In this document: in pieces, positions 34,392 to 43,653 of the stretch
How the letters are laid out: every line of letters starts with the position of its first letter
Numbering within the stretch: position 1 is the stretch's first letter
NCBI RefSeq assembly: GCF_001247745.1
Contig: NZ_LAIR01000002.1
Location: forward strand, 1,736,001-1,800,000
Origin: Luteipulveratus halotolerans
GTDB lineage: Bacteria; Actinomycetota; Actinomycetes; Actinomycetales; Dermatophilaceae
Direction of reading: 5' to 3'
Length of the DNA stretch: 64,000 bases
Position numbers and translations under genes: made by a program
The notes under the pieces: generated by a model
Database searches by the model: none
Seen by the model: only the letters and a program-made list of their open reading frames with translations
What the model was told of the DNA's origin: nothing

Positions 34392-36155
34392 CTACGCCAC
34401 ATGGTGATCCGGGATTCGGCCGGAGGTCGCTCCGCGCCGGCGTCGGACCGCGCTCGAGCACCACGCGAGGCCCGTCAGAACGACTGCGGCTGCGCCCGCG
34501 ACAAGCCCGAGGTAGCGGTCCGGTCCGGGCGCGGACTCCTGCCGTACGCCGGCCGGGCCGATGTCGTACAGCACCGCGTCCTGCGTGGCCGCGACCTTCG
34601 TCAGCCGGGTGGTGTCAGGTACGCCAGGGGCCGTGGGCTGGTCGGTGAGCACGAGCACATAGCGCACGCCGGCCTGCCGCAGGGCCGGTCGGACGTCGGT
34701 CCGCGCCCGCACGGCCACGCCGATGCGGTGGGCGTCCTCGCCCTCGCCCCGCACCGTGCGGCTCGACAGCGGAAGGTCGTCGTTGACGACGACATGCCGT
34801 GAGATCAGCCGCTGCCACGGGTCGAGCGTGACGACGTCGCCGTTCCAGGCGTAGCGCCGGTAGAGCGTCCACGGGAACACCGCGACGCCGCCGGGGGGCA
34901 GCGTCGCGACGCGGTCGGCGAGATCGAGCTGGCCCTGCGGGTAGTCGCTGGCGCGCCACTGCCCCAGGGCGCCGCCCGCGAGACTGGGCAGGGTGGCGAC
35001 CGGCCAGGCAGCGAGGGCGAGCGCGAGGACGAGGCTGCCGGCACGTGCCGCCCCCCGTCGTCGCATCGCCGCACGAGCCGTCTCGGCGAGCGTGCCGACG
35101 CAGACCGCAACCAGGACGACCCACAGCGCGACGAACTTCTGCGAGTCGCGCATCAGGCCACCGCCGGGCACGGACGTGACCACCCAGGTGACGAAGTCCC
35201 GCCCCCCGATGACCGAGCTGAGACCGGCCAGCAGCAGCCCGAGAACGCCTGCCGCCGCAAGGCCGCCGGTGGCCGGGTGTCGACGCCATCCCGCGGCTCG
35301 GACCCACCACGCCACGGACACGATCACGCCGAGCAGGGCGACCCCGGCGACGAGGACCGACATGCGCTCCTCGAACCACACGCCCTTGTTCCAGATGCCT
35401 CCCCCTGTCAGCAACGAGGGCAGCACGCCGTACGGGGTGTCGGCCCGCGACATGAACGCCTCGACCCCGCCGGAGTCCGCGGGCGCATCGGCGCTGGCCA
35501 CGAGGAAGGGGTACCACCACGGGGCGTTGGCGAGCAGGGCGATGAGCGCAAACCAGACCAGGTCGAGGAGACGGGCACCTGGCTCGCGCAGGACCGCCGG
35601 CGTCGCCGGCACGACGAGCACGCAGGCGACCAGCAGGAGCGCCAGCACCGACCCGGTCGAGCCCGTCATCGCCACCAGGACCAGAGCCCCGGCCACTCTC
35701 GCGCGTCCGTACGGCCGACCGTCACGGCAAGCCGCAGCCGCGGACGCGACCCACGGCAGGGCGGCGTACCCGAGCAGGAACCCCCAGTGGCCGATCGCGA
35801 GGCGCTCGGCGACGTACGGGTTCCAGCAGGCGACCAGCGCGGCGGCGACACCACCGGTACGACTGCGCACCAGCCCGGCGACGCCGGCACCCACTCCGAC
35901 GAACACCGCGAGCAGCAGGACCTTCTGCACCACCCAGCCGGGCGCCACGGTCGACAGCAGCGCGACCACAGCATCGTTGGGGACGGCGCGAGGAACGGAG
36001 CCGTCGACGCCGAGGGTGCGGTCTCCCAGCCCGAGGCGGGGCACGAAGATCATGTCGTAGAACAGGAGGTATCCCGGGCGCATGGCCGGCCCGAGAACGA
36101 CCAGGCCGCACGCCAGCCCGGTGAGCGCACCCCAGCCGCGACGCCCGACGGTCAC
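34392..36155 (-). CDS. Polytopic membrane protein, GT-C-like, of an envelope glycan operon
   Basis: A 587-residue protein with about ten helices and a soluble C-terminal region before a final helix. Segments such as PGYLLFYDMIFVPRLGLG, ACWNPYVAERLAIGHW and SQKFVALW resemble lipid-linked-sugar glycosyltransferases of the GT-C superfamily and the mycobacterial Rv0226c type, but I cannot name a family with certainty. The GTG at 36155 overlaps the upstream GT4 stop by 4 bp; the longer open frame to 37115 only shadows that gene. It ends a four-gene coupled operon. Confidence 0.72.
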   Translation of the reverse strand: MTVGRRGWGALTGLACGLVVLGPAMRPGYLLFYDMIFVPRLGLGDRTLGVDGSVPRAVPNDAVVALLSTVAPGWVVQKVLLLAVFVGVGAGVAGLVRSRTGGVAAALVACWNPYVAERLAIGHWGFLLGYAALPWVASAAAACRDGRPYGRARVAGALVLVAMTGSTGSVLALLLVACVLVVPATPAVLREPGARLLDLVWFALIALLANAPWWYPFLVASADAPADSGGVEAFMSRADTPYGVLPSLLTGGGIWNKGVWFEERMSVLVAGVALLGVIVSVAWWVRAAGWRRHPATGGLAAAGVLGLLLAGLSSVIGGRDFVTWVVTSVPGGGLMRDSQKFVALWVVLVAVCVGTLAETARAAMRRRGAARAGSLVLALALAAWPVATLPSLAGGALGQWRASDYPQGQLDLADRVATLPPGGVAVFPWTLYRRYAWNGDVVTLDPWQRLISRHVVVNDDLPLSSRTVRGEGEDAHRIGVAVRARTDVRPALRQAGVRYVLVLTDQPTAPGVPDTTRLTKVAATQDAVLYDIGPAGVRQESAPGPDRYLGLVAGAAAVVLTGLAWCSSAVRRRRGATSGRIPDHHVA

Positions 36156-37243
36156 GAGGTGTGGGAACGCTCGACTGCGGCGTAGGCCTCGCCCATGCGC
36201 GTGACCTGGGTCGCGAGGTCGTGCTCGGCGACCATGCGGGCCCGGTTGACGCGTCCGGCCGCGGCGCGGCGCTCGTCGTCCTGCAACCAACCGAGCAGCG
36301 CGTCGGCGAGCGCCTCGACGGAGTCGTCGACAAGGTCGTTGGGCTCCTGGACCGCCTCGTCGTTGGTGCCGCAGCGGGTCGTCACGACGGGCAGTCCGCA
36401 CGCCTGCGCCTCGAGGTAGGCCAGGCCGAGCTGCTCGGTCCACTTCCAGGTCGGCCGCGGAGCCGTCGTGAACACCGCGGACGACCGCAGGAGGTCGGCG
36501 ACTCCGTGGGCGTCGAGCGATCCGGCGAGCCGTACGCGTCTGCTCGGGTCGGCGGCCGCGGCCTCGACCTGCGCGCGCATCGGACCCTGGCCGGCGACCA
36601 CGAGGCTCGCCTCGGGGATCGTGCGCTGCACGACCCGCATGGCCTCCAGGACCCGGTCGATGCCCTTGTTGGGTGCGAGCGGACTGATGAACGCCACGAC
36701 CGGCTCTGTCGTCGGCCGCTCGGCCGGCGTGAAGATCTCGGTGTCGACGCCCGGCTTGACCACCTGAATGCGCTCGTCGTCGAAACCGTTGGCCAGGAGG
36801 TGCTCTCGGGCTGCGTCGACCATGCACAGCAGCAGGTCGGCGTCGCGGCACGACTCCAGCGCCTGCTTGTACGGAGGCACCTTGTAGATCGGCTGGTCGG
36901 GCAGGTTCTCCCAGGTGATCACGGCCTGGAGCGGTCGGCGGCCTCCGGCACGGCGGCGCCAGCGTGAGGCCTGACCGGTGACGAGCGAGCACAGCTCGAG
37001 TGAGGCGACCCAGTCGTACGCGGCAGGATCCTGCTGGTCCAGACCCTTGACCCAGGCCAGCGCCCCGGCCTCGATGAATCTCTTGACCGGGCGGCGGTAC
37101 GAGCTCGGCACCCACGTGATGTCGCCGAGCGGCTCCTGCTGGGCGAGCGCGGTGACGTGGGTGCCGGGCATCCGTGACATCCAGTACAGCTCACGCCGGG
37201 GTCGCTGGTCGGGCAGGGAGACCCACAGCATCCGGCGGCTCAT
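36152..37243 (-). CDS. GT4-family glycosyltransferase
   Basis: A 363-residue GT-B glycosyltransferase. The C-terminal donor domain has VVAFISPLAPNKGIDRVLEAM and EQLGLAYLEAQACGLPVVTT, the GT4 nucleotide-sugar motif. The N-terminal acceptor domain is less conserved and opens with RRMLWVSLPDQRPRREL. The sugar is not known. It overlaps both neighbours by 4 bp and so is made together with the GT2 enzyme and the GT-C-like membrane protein. Confidence 0.85.
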   Translation of the reverse strand: MSRRMLWVSLPDQRPRRELYWMSRMPGTHVTALAQQEPLGDITWVPSSYRRPVKRFIEAGALAWVKGLDQQDPAAYDWVASLELCSLVTGQASRWRRRAGGRRPLQAVITWENLPDQPIYKVPPYKQALESCRDADLLLCMVDAAREHLLANGFDDERIQVVKPGVDTEIFTPAERPTTEPVVAFISPLAPNKGIDRVLEAMRVVQRTIPEASLVVAGQGPMRAQVEAAAADPSRRVRLAGSLDAHGVADLLRSSAVFTTAPRPTWKWTEQLGLAYLEAQACGLPVVTTRCGTNDEAVQEPNDLVDDSVEALADALLGWLQDDERRAAAGRVNRARMVAEHDLATQVTRMGEAYAAVERSHTS

Positions 37244-38073
37244 GACGAGGCCTGTGCCGCGCGGTCGCGGCGTCCCCGGCGCGCTCCGAGGGAGTACCCG
37301 ACGACCTCCATACCGCGCATCACCACCATGCCGGCGGCATGGGCCGGGTCCTTGAGCAGGTCGGTGCGATGGCGGACGTAGGACTGCAGCACCGCCTTGC
37401 CCTGAGCGCCCACGGCGCCGTCGTGCTGCTCCGCGAACGCCGGGATGCTGCGGCCGTAGTAGTAGCGCTTGCGCATCACGTCAGCGAGGGTCAGCCGACC
37501 CTCGTCGTGGTCGACGATGATCGGGGCGAGTGCGATGGCGGCGCCCTGGGCACGCATCCGCATCCGCAGGTCGGCGTCCTCGGGCCCGGACATGGCCAGG
37601 TGGAAACCACCGTCGTCGAGCAGGAAGTCGCGACGGACCAGGCGCGGGTTGTGCAGCCACGGGTCGTCCAGGTAGCACGACCGCTCGAGCGCACGGCACG
37701 CCGTCCAGAAGCCGGCGCCGATCGTGCGCTCGGGCAGCGCGACGCCGACGGCTCCCTCCTGCAGCGCGGTCCGCATGGCGACCTCGACGGTCTCGGCGGG
37801 CAGGATCATGTCGCTGTCGAGCCACAGCACCCACTCACCGTGTGCGCGCTCGATGCCGAGGTTGCGCTGAGCGCTGCGCTCGGGTCCGGCGGTCAGCACC
37901 TGGTCGGCGTACTCGCGAGCGACGTCGTCGGTGCCGTCGTGGCTGTGGTTGTCGACCACGATCAGCTCGATGCGGTCGTACGTCTGTGCGCGCACCGACG
38001 CCAGACACGCGGCGATGGTGCGCGTGTTGTTGCGGGTGGGTACGACGACCGTCACCTCAGGTGTCGGAGTCAT
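37240..38073 (-). CDS. GT2-family glycosyltransferase
   Basis: A 277-residue GT-A enzyme with VTVVVPTRNNTRTIAACL, ELIVVDNHSHDGT and the metal-binding DSD motif in VLWLDSDMIL. A late EDADLRMRM supplies the catalytic acidic pair typical of GT2. It has no strong membrane helix. It likely adds a sugar from a UDP- or GDP-donor to a lipid-linked intermediate. The start overlaps the giant AftD-like stop by 4 bp, and its stop overlaps the GT4 start. Confidence 0.87.
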   Translation of the reverse strand: MTPTPEVTVVVPTRNNTRTIAACLASVRAQTYDRIELIVVDNHSHDGTDDVAREYADQVLTAGPERSAQRNLGIERAHGEWVLWLDSDMILPAETVEVAMRTALQEGAVGVALPERTIGAGFWTACRALERSCYLDDPWLHNPRLVRRDFLLDDGGFHLAMSGPEDADLRMRMRAQGAAIALAPIIVDHDEGRLTLADVMRKRYYYGRSIPAFAEQHDGAVGAQGKAVLQSYVRHRTDLLKDPAHAAGMVVMRGMEVVGYSLGARRGRRDRAAQASS

Positions 38074-41000
38074 GGTCGGCCGGCCTCCAGGGTCAGGGTG
38101 TCGGTCATGTCCTCGTCCGGGTCGTCGTGATGGTGGTCCACCGGGAGCAGGACGCCGATCAGCGCGATGACCAGCCCCGCACCCGCGAGGTAGTGAGGAA
38201 GCATCGAGGACGCCACACCGTCGGCCGAGACCGACCCGCGCAGGTCACCGAGCAGAACGATGTAGACGATGATCGAGATCATCGTGAGCGCCGCACCCCC
38301 ACCGATCAGCCAGATCGGCCGTACGGGGCGCTGCCGCAGCAGGACGACCACCGCGACACTCGCGGCCAGCCCGGCCCATCCGACCGCGAACCCGGCCAGC
38401 GCGACCAGCGCCACCTCGCGCGCCCACCGCGGCCACGGGGCACTCCGCTCACTGGCGTGCCGGGCGCGGGCTGACCGCCGTGAAGCGGGGACCGCTGCCG
38501 CGCGGCTCGCGCCGGACTGCGGCAAGGGCGCCTCGACGTCAGGGACGGTGCTCGGCCGGCGACGCCGTCGCCACCACCCGAGCATCACGAGAACGACAGC
38601 GAGCGCGACCACCGCACCCGAGATGGCGAGCGCGATGTTGGAGGTCCGCTGCGGTGCGTATCGGATCTCGATGGTGTGCGAACCACCCTGCGGAAGCACC
38701 CAGCCTGCGGAGAACCCGTCCAGCGTCACGGGGGCGCCGAGGTCCTCGCCGTCCGCGGTCGCCGTCCACCGCGGGTCGATGCTCTGGCCGATCACCACGG
38801 CGTACGGCGTCGTGCCGGCCGTGACCTCGAGGGTCTTGGCAGAGCTGGCGTTCTTGGTGATCCGCACCGTCGGCTGCAGCCCGGGCCGGGTGCTCGCCGA
38901 GCGCTTGTCCTTGAGGTTGAGGGTGTCCAGCACGAACCCGTCGGCCTGCTCGATACGCCGCTCACCCCGCTCGAGGCTGACGTCCTGGCAACCGACCCAG
39001 CGGGTGCCGTTCTCGTCACGGCCGGCGATGGTCTTGGCGGCAGGACGCATCCGCAGCGGCTTGCCGTCGACCGTGGCGACCGTGATGCAGCGCGTGCCGT
39101 CCGCGCTGTCCAGGGGGCCCGGCGTGGTCTTCTGCAGCGTGGCGCCCGCGTCGATGTCGGTGAACCTCGGCGGTACGCCGGACGGGTTGCCCGCCAGACC
39201 CGTGATCGTGACCCGGACGGTCGAGCCCTGGGTGCCCGACGGGAGCCTGACGGTCGAGGACCCCGGCGTGATCGACGCGGTCGTCACGACCTTGCCGTCG
39301 ACACTGATCCGTACCTGGCTGGCCCACAGCGGGCTCGCCGGCTCGCCGGCCTCCTGGTTGAGGCGGACCTGCGAGATCGTGCGTCGCGGCCCGGTCAGCT
39401 CCCAGTGCTGGCCGCGCGTCGAACCTCCGGGCGACCAGGCGGTCGAGGGGTCGCCGTCGGCGGCCTGCGACGCCCGCCACTGGGGGTTGTTGAAGTAGAA
39501 CGAGCTGGAGGTCGCTCGGGTGCTCGTCGCATAGCCCGCAGCCTGGTCGTAGACCTGCTCCAACGGTCGGGTCGTGCGCACCGACGCCTCGGCGTCGTAG
39601 TCGCGGTCGTCGGGGACGGTGACCACGCGGCGCAGCACCCGCTCGCTGTCGTCGCTGGCGTCAGGGGTGTTGAGCACGCGCTGCAGCAGGATGTCGAGCG
39701 GCACCTTGGCGAACTGCGCACGCTGCTCGGGCGAGAGCTGTGCGTAGCGGTCGCTCAACGTCGTGGGCGTCCGAGCGGTCCGGGCGGCCTTCGCCCCTGG
39801 GAGCCCGAGCTCGGCCAGCCCGACGAGGTTGAACCCCTCTCCCCGGATGGAGTCGATGCGCAGGGTCACCCGGTCGGTGACCGCTCCACCGAGGTCGAGC
39901 GTCGCACTCCCCTGGGTCGGCAGCCTGACCGTCGAGCTGCGTCCGCCTCCGCTGAGCGTGACCTTGTCGATCTGCACCGGCCCGATCGGCAGCTGGGACA
40001 CCGGGATCTTGCCCAACGACACCGGGCCGGGGAGGGTCACCTGAAGCGTCTGCCCCGGTGCCCGGCGGAAGTCACCGAAGCGCCAGGCCGTCGCGTCGTC
40101 GCCATCGACGGCGAACTCGGGCACCCCGAACGGCAGGTCGAAGAACGTGCCACCACTGGTGCTCGCGCGGACCTTGGCGCCGGAGCGCAGCAGCACCGTC
40201 TGGTCGGCCTGCTTGTCGCCGAGGGTCCGGGTCGCGCCGAGCTTCTCGCCGGCGCCGAGCAGCGGACCCTGGCCGGCGTTGAGGCGGTTGGGGATGACGT
40301 TGCGCCGGGCGTTGGTGTCGGTGATGACCATGCGGCCCGCGGTGCGCAGCTGTGCGGCGAGGTCGGCTGCCGTCAGGTCCTGGGCATAACGCACGGTGGG
40401 CGTCCCGCCGAGCGTGCCGGCCTCGGTCATCGCCGGGAACGCGAACCCGTCGCCTGCCACGACGACGCTGCCGGCCATCGTCTCGGCCCGGACCGCCGTA
40501 CGCGGCTGGGCGACGTCGTACAGGGCGAGCGGTGTGAGCTTCTCCTCACCGTGACCGGCAGCGTCGGCGGAGCGCCCGAGGTTCTCGCTCGGGTAGCCGA
40601 AGGTGCCGCTCTCCTTCAGTCCGGGGTCGCCCTGCAGCAAGCGGGTGGTGACCGAGGGGCGCGCGCCACCGTCGTCCTCCCAGACCATGTCGCGACGCAG
40701 CAGCACCGTGTCGGACCCGAGGTAACGCGCGAACGTGGACATCGAGTCGCGGGGGGCCGAGCCGGACTGGACGGTGTCGTTGAGAGCCGCCAGGAAGTTG
40801 GCGCCCGGTGCGGAGGCGTTGGGCGTCGTCTCGGGGATGACGGCGTCGCGCTTGAGCAACGAGTTGGCGACGTCGTCAGGACGCTCGACGGTCCACCGGT
40901 AGTCGGGGCGGACCTGTCCCGGAAGCATCAGGACCGTGCTCGCGGGATTGCCCTGATCGGCCTGCTGCGCGGCGTACTCCCAGTACTTCGGGATGTTCAT

Positions 41001-42275
41001 CTGCGAGGTGTAGAGCCGACCGCCGAACGCCGGCAGCGCCCACGCGGCGACGAGCACCGCGCTCAGCACCACGACCACCGGTTTGGCCCCCGGCCGCGGC
41101 CAGTACCGCGGCAGCGCTCGCACCAGACCGACGCCGATGGCGATCGCGAACCCGAGTGCGAGCACGGCGCCGATCTTGTTGGTGGTGCGGAAAGCCGACA
41201 TCAGCGGGACGGACAGCACCTCGCCGAGCACCCGCCCGAACGGCGACGCCGAACCGCCCTCACGCGGGAAGATGCCCACCATCACCACGGCCGCGAGCGC
41301 GACGGACACCGCGACGAGTCGGCGTACGACACCGGTGCACCACCGCAGCGCGAGTAGCCCCAGCGTCGGCCAGGCCATCGTCAGGATCATCACGAAGGGG
41401 CTCGCGACGTAGGTGGCGTGCTGAGCCACCCACGGTCCCTTGTCGTCGTAGCCGTACAACGGCCACAGCCCCACGCCGCGCAGGACCTCCGGGAAGGAGG
41501 ACACCTTGGCGATACCGGTGAGCGTCTCGGAGCTCTCGACGATCTGGCTGCCGGTCGAGCTCGCGGCGTACGACGGCACCAGCCAGTAGATCGACACACC
41601 GAGGACGAACAGCGCGCACTTGCCGGTGACCGTGGCGATGCGACGCCACGGCAGTGACCGCTCGGCGCGCACGGCGAGGGCGACCGGGATCATCGCGAAG
41701 AGCTGGAGCAGCGGGACGACGGCGACGTTCATCCCGCTCATCGCGAAGAACGTCAGCCCGAACGCGGCAGGCCACCGCCAGCTGCGGTGGTCGCGCAGGG
41801 CCCTGACGAAGCACAGCAGCTGCCACGGCAGCAGTGACAGCGGCAGTGCGATGGCCAGGGTGGCACCGGCCTGGATGGTGTAGGGGTTGGCGAGGTAGAC
41901 CACCGCGGCGACCAGGCCGGCCCACTTCCCGGCCCGCGGTGCGACAGCGCGCACGAGTCGCGACGTGCCCCACGCGGCGATGAGCCACAGCAGCAGGTGG
42001 AACGCCTTGAACGCGAACTCCGGCGACATGCCGATCGCCCGGAACGCCGCGAGCACGAGCAGCACGGGCACCAGGCCGACGTTGAAGTTGGGCGACCCGA
42101 GATAGGGCGAGGAGGTCCACGACGACAGGTAGCGCCCGATCATGTCCAGCGGCGCGATGTAGACCTCGGGCTTGATGTCGGTGTTGAAGTCACCGAGGTC
42201 GTTGAGGAGGACGACGAGTGCGAGGATGAGCACCAGCAGCGCAACGGTCAGCCGATAACGGGTGAGCATGCGCAA
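38070..42275 (-). CDS. Second giant AftD-like (DUF3367) membrane glycosyltransferase
   Basis: A 1401-residue GT-C protein, the lead gene of its operon. The N-terminal half has about eleven helices, with NTDIKPEVYIAPLDMIGRYL and SPYLGSPNFNVGLVPVL in place of the classical AftD signature. The middle has discoidin-like segments (VDGDDATAWRFGDF; AADGDPSTAWSPGG). Helices return near residues 1200-1225 and 1290-1380. It is paralogous to, but clearly diverged from, the protein at 27122-31090, so a different acceptor or linkage is probable. The TTG at 42275 has GGAG eight bases upstream; an ATG two codons in (42269) is equally possible. Confidence 0.8.
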   Translation of the reverse strand: MRMLTRYRLTVALLVLILALVVLLNDLGDFNTDIKPEVYIAPLDMIGRYLSSWTSSPYLGSPNFNVGLVPVLLVLAAFRAIGMSPEFAFKAFHLLLWLIAAWGTSRLVRAVAPRAGKWAGLVAAVVYLANPYTIQAGATLAIALPLSLLPWQLLCFVRALRDHRSWRWPAAFGLTFFAMSGMNVAVVPLLQLFAMIPVALAVRAERSLPWRRIATVTGKCALFVLGVSIYWLVPSYAASSTGSQIVESSETLTGIAKVSSFPEVLRGVGLWPLYGYDDKGPWVAQHATYVASPFVMILTMAWPTLGLLALRWCTGVVRRLVAVSVALAAVVMVGIFPREGGSASPFGRVLGEVLSVPLMSAFRTTNKIGAVLALGFAIAIGVGLVRALPRYWPRPGAKPVVVVLSAVLVAAWALPAFGGRLYTSQMNIPKYWEYAAQQADQGNPASTVLMLPGQVRPDYRWTVERPDDVANSLLKRDAVIPETTPNASAPGANFLAALNDTVQSGSAPRDSMSTFARYLGSDTVLLRRDMVWEDDGGARPSVTTRLLQGDPGLKESGTFGYPSENLGRSADAAGHGEEKLTPLALYDVAQPRTAVRAETMAGSVVVAGDGFAFPAMTEAGTLGGTPTVRYAQDLTAADLAAQLRTAGRMVITDTNARRNVIPNRLNAGQGPLLGAGEKLGATRTLGDKQADQTVLLRSGAKVRASTSGGTFFDLPFGVPEFAVDGDDATAWRFGDFRRAPGQTLQVTLPGPVSLGKIPVSQLPIGPVQIDKVTLSGGGRSSTVRLPTQGSATLDLGGAVTDRVTLRIDSIRGEGFNLVGLAELGLPGAKAARTARTPTTLSDRYAQLSPEQRAQFAKVPLDILLQRVLNTPDASDDSERVLRRVVTVPDDRDYDAEASVRTTRPLEQVYDQAAGYATSTRATSSSFYFNNPQWRASQAADGDPSTAWSPGGSTRGQHWELTGPRRTISQVRLNQEAGEPASPLWASQVRISVDGKVVTTASITPGSSTVRLPSGTQGSTVRVTITGLAGNPSGVPPRFTDIDAGATLQKTTPGPLDSADGTRCITVATVDGKPLRMRPAAKTIAGRDENGTRWVGCQDVSLERGERRIEQADGFVLDTLNLKDKRSASTRPGLQPTVRITKNASSAKTLEVTAGTTPYAVVIGQSIDPRWTATADGEDLGAPVTLDGFSAGWVLPQGGSHTIEIRYAPQRTSNIALAISGAVVALAVVLVMLGWWRRRRRPSTVPDVEAPLPQSGASRAAAVPASRRSARARHASERSAPWPRWAREVALVALAGFAVGWAGLAASVAVVVLLRQRPVRPIWLIGGGAALTMISIIVYIVLLGDLRGSVSADGVASSMLPHYLAGAGLVIALIGVLLPVDHHHDDPDEDMTDTLTLEAGRP

Positions 42276-42346
42276 GGCGGGGACTCCACGAGAGGTCTCG
42301 GGTGGCGACGCCTGAGCCGGCTGGTCGCATGGGCAGCGGCCAATAT

Positions 42347-42358
42347 AACTCGTGAGTA
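42347..42358. promoter_or_regulatory. Degenerate palindrome (AACT-N4-AGTA) between the AftD-like operon and the flippase
   Basis: AACTCGTGAGTA, one arm imperfect. It is 71 bases from the AftD-like start and covers the first possible GTG of the flippase at 42352. On the minus strand TATATT adjoins it as a -10-like sequence. Confidence 0.4.
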
Positions 42359-43653
42359 GCCTGGATCACACCGTGAGCGAGCGAGGAATGTCACCGAGGG
42401 CGAGACCGCGCCACGCCGCACCCCCGAGCCCGCGGCGCCTGGCGATGCGCGGTGCGCTGCTCGGGATCGCGATGGGCGTGTCCAACGTCCTCAGCTATCT
42501 GTTCGTCGTGGTGCTCGCGCCCGCTCTCGGTCCGGCCGACTTCGGCGGCTACTCCGCGATGTCGACGTACGGCATCCTGCTGGCCATCCCAGCCGGCGCC
42601 TTCCAGGTCGTGATCGCCCGGCACCTGGCCGCCGACCGTCCGACCAGCGGGCTGCGGCCGGCGTTCGCGATCGGGGTCGCGCTCGCCGCGGGCACCGCTC
42701 TCCTCGCCCCGCTGCTGCGCTCGGCCTTCCACCTGGACTCCGTGCTCGCACCGGTCCTGCTCGGACTCACGCTCGTGCCGATGACGCTGACCGGAGCGTT
42801 CCAAGGTCTGCTGCTCGGCACCGAGCGCGTACGCCGGCTCTCGAGCCTGTACATCGTCACCGCCGCCGGGCGGTTCGGCGGAGCTGCGCTGGCGGCCGCG
42901 CTCGGCGCCGACGTCACTCAGGTGTTCGCGATCCTGCTCGCAGCCTCTGCTCTGACCACGCTGTGGGGCTGGCTGCTGTGCCACGACCTCGTGGCCCGGC
43001 TCGCGAGCTCGACGCCCGGTCTGCTCGCCGAGCTCGCGCGGTCCAACACGACGCTCGCGGCCTTCATGGCGCTGACCAACGTCGACGTGCTGCTCGCCCG
43101 GCACTTCCTGTCCGCCCACGAGTCGGGCGGCTATGCGCTGGCATCGACGTTCGGGCGCGCGGTGTGCTGGGCGACCCAGTTCGTCGCGCTCCTGCTCGTC
43201 CCGCGGATGCAGTCGCACGGTGCGGCACGGGTTCGGCTCAAGGCCAGTGGGCTCGTGCTCGCCATCGGGCTGTGCGCCGTCGGCGTGGTCGCGCTGGCGC
43301 CGCGGATGTGGATCTCACTCGCGGGCGGCGAGCAGTACACCGAGTTCTCGGGGCTCGCTGTCGCCTGCGTCGCGCTCGGCACCACGTGGGCGCTGGCCCA
43401 GGTGTGGCTGTTCTCGGAGATGGGCGGCGACTCGGGGTTCCTCGGCGCGCTCACCTGGGTCGTGCTCGCGGCTCAGGCCCTCACGATCGGGCTGTGGTGG
43501 CACGACTCGGCCCGCCAGATCGTCACGGTGTGCGCGGTCGGCGCCCTCGTGGTCGCGGTCACCGGACTGGTGCGCACGCTGATCGCGCACCAGTCCGAGC
43601 AGCCGATCGACGAGACCTCAGCTCTTGCCGCCACCGATGGCACGCGAGCGTGA
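42352..43653 (+). CDS. Polysaccharide flippase-like membrane protein (MOP superfamily)
   Basis: A protein of up to 433 residues with about twelve helices. GPADFGGYSAMSTYGILLAIPAGAFQ, QGLLLGTERVRRLS and HESGGYALASTFGRA are the usual landmarks of Wzx/MviN-like lipid-linked oligosaccharide flippases. It would turn the glycan intermediate to the outer face, where the two AftD-type enzymes act. The start is unsure: GTG 42352 lies inside the shared palindrome, while GTG 42373 and ATG 42388 lie just downstream and may be better. The 3' end overlaps the next, convergent gene by 36 bp. Confidence 0.83.
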   Translation: MSSLDHTVSERGMSPRARPRHAAPPSPRRLAMRGALLGIAMGVSNVLSYLFVVVLAPALGPADFGGYSAMSTYGILLAIPAGAFQVVIARHLAADRPTSGLRPAFAIGVALAAGTALLAPLLRSAFHLDSVLAPVLLGLTLVPMTLTGAFQGLLLGTERVRRLSSLYIVTAAGRFGGAALAAALGADVTQVFAILLAASALTTLWGWLLCHDLVARLASSTPGLLAELARSNTTLAAFMALTNVDVLLARHFLSAHESGGYALASTFGRAVCWATQFVALLLVPRMQSHGAARVRLKASGLVLAIGLCAVGVVALAPRMWISLAGGEQYTEFSGLAVACVALGTTWALAQVWLFSEMGGDSGFLGALTWVVLAAQALTIGLWWHDSARQIVTVCAVGALVVAVTGLVRTLIAHQSEQPIDETSALAATDGTRA

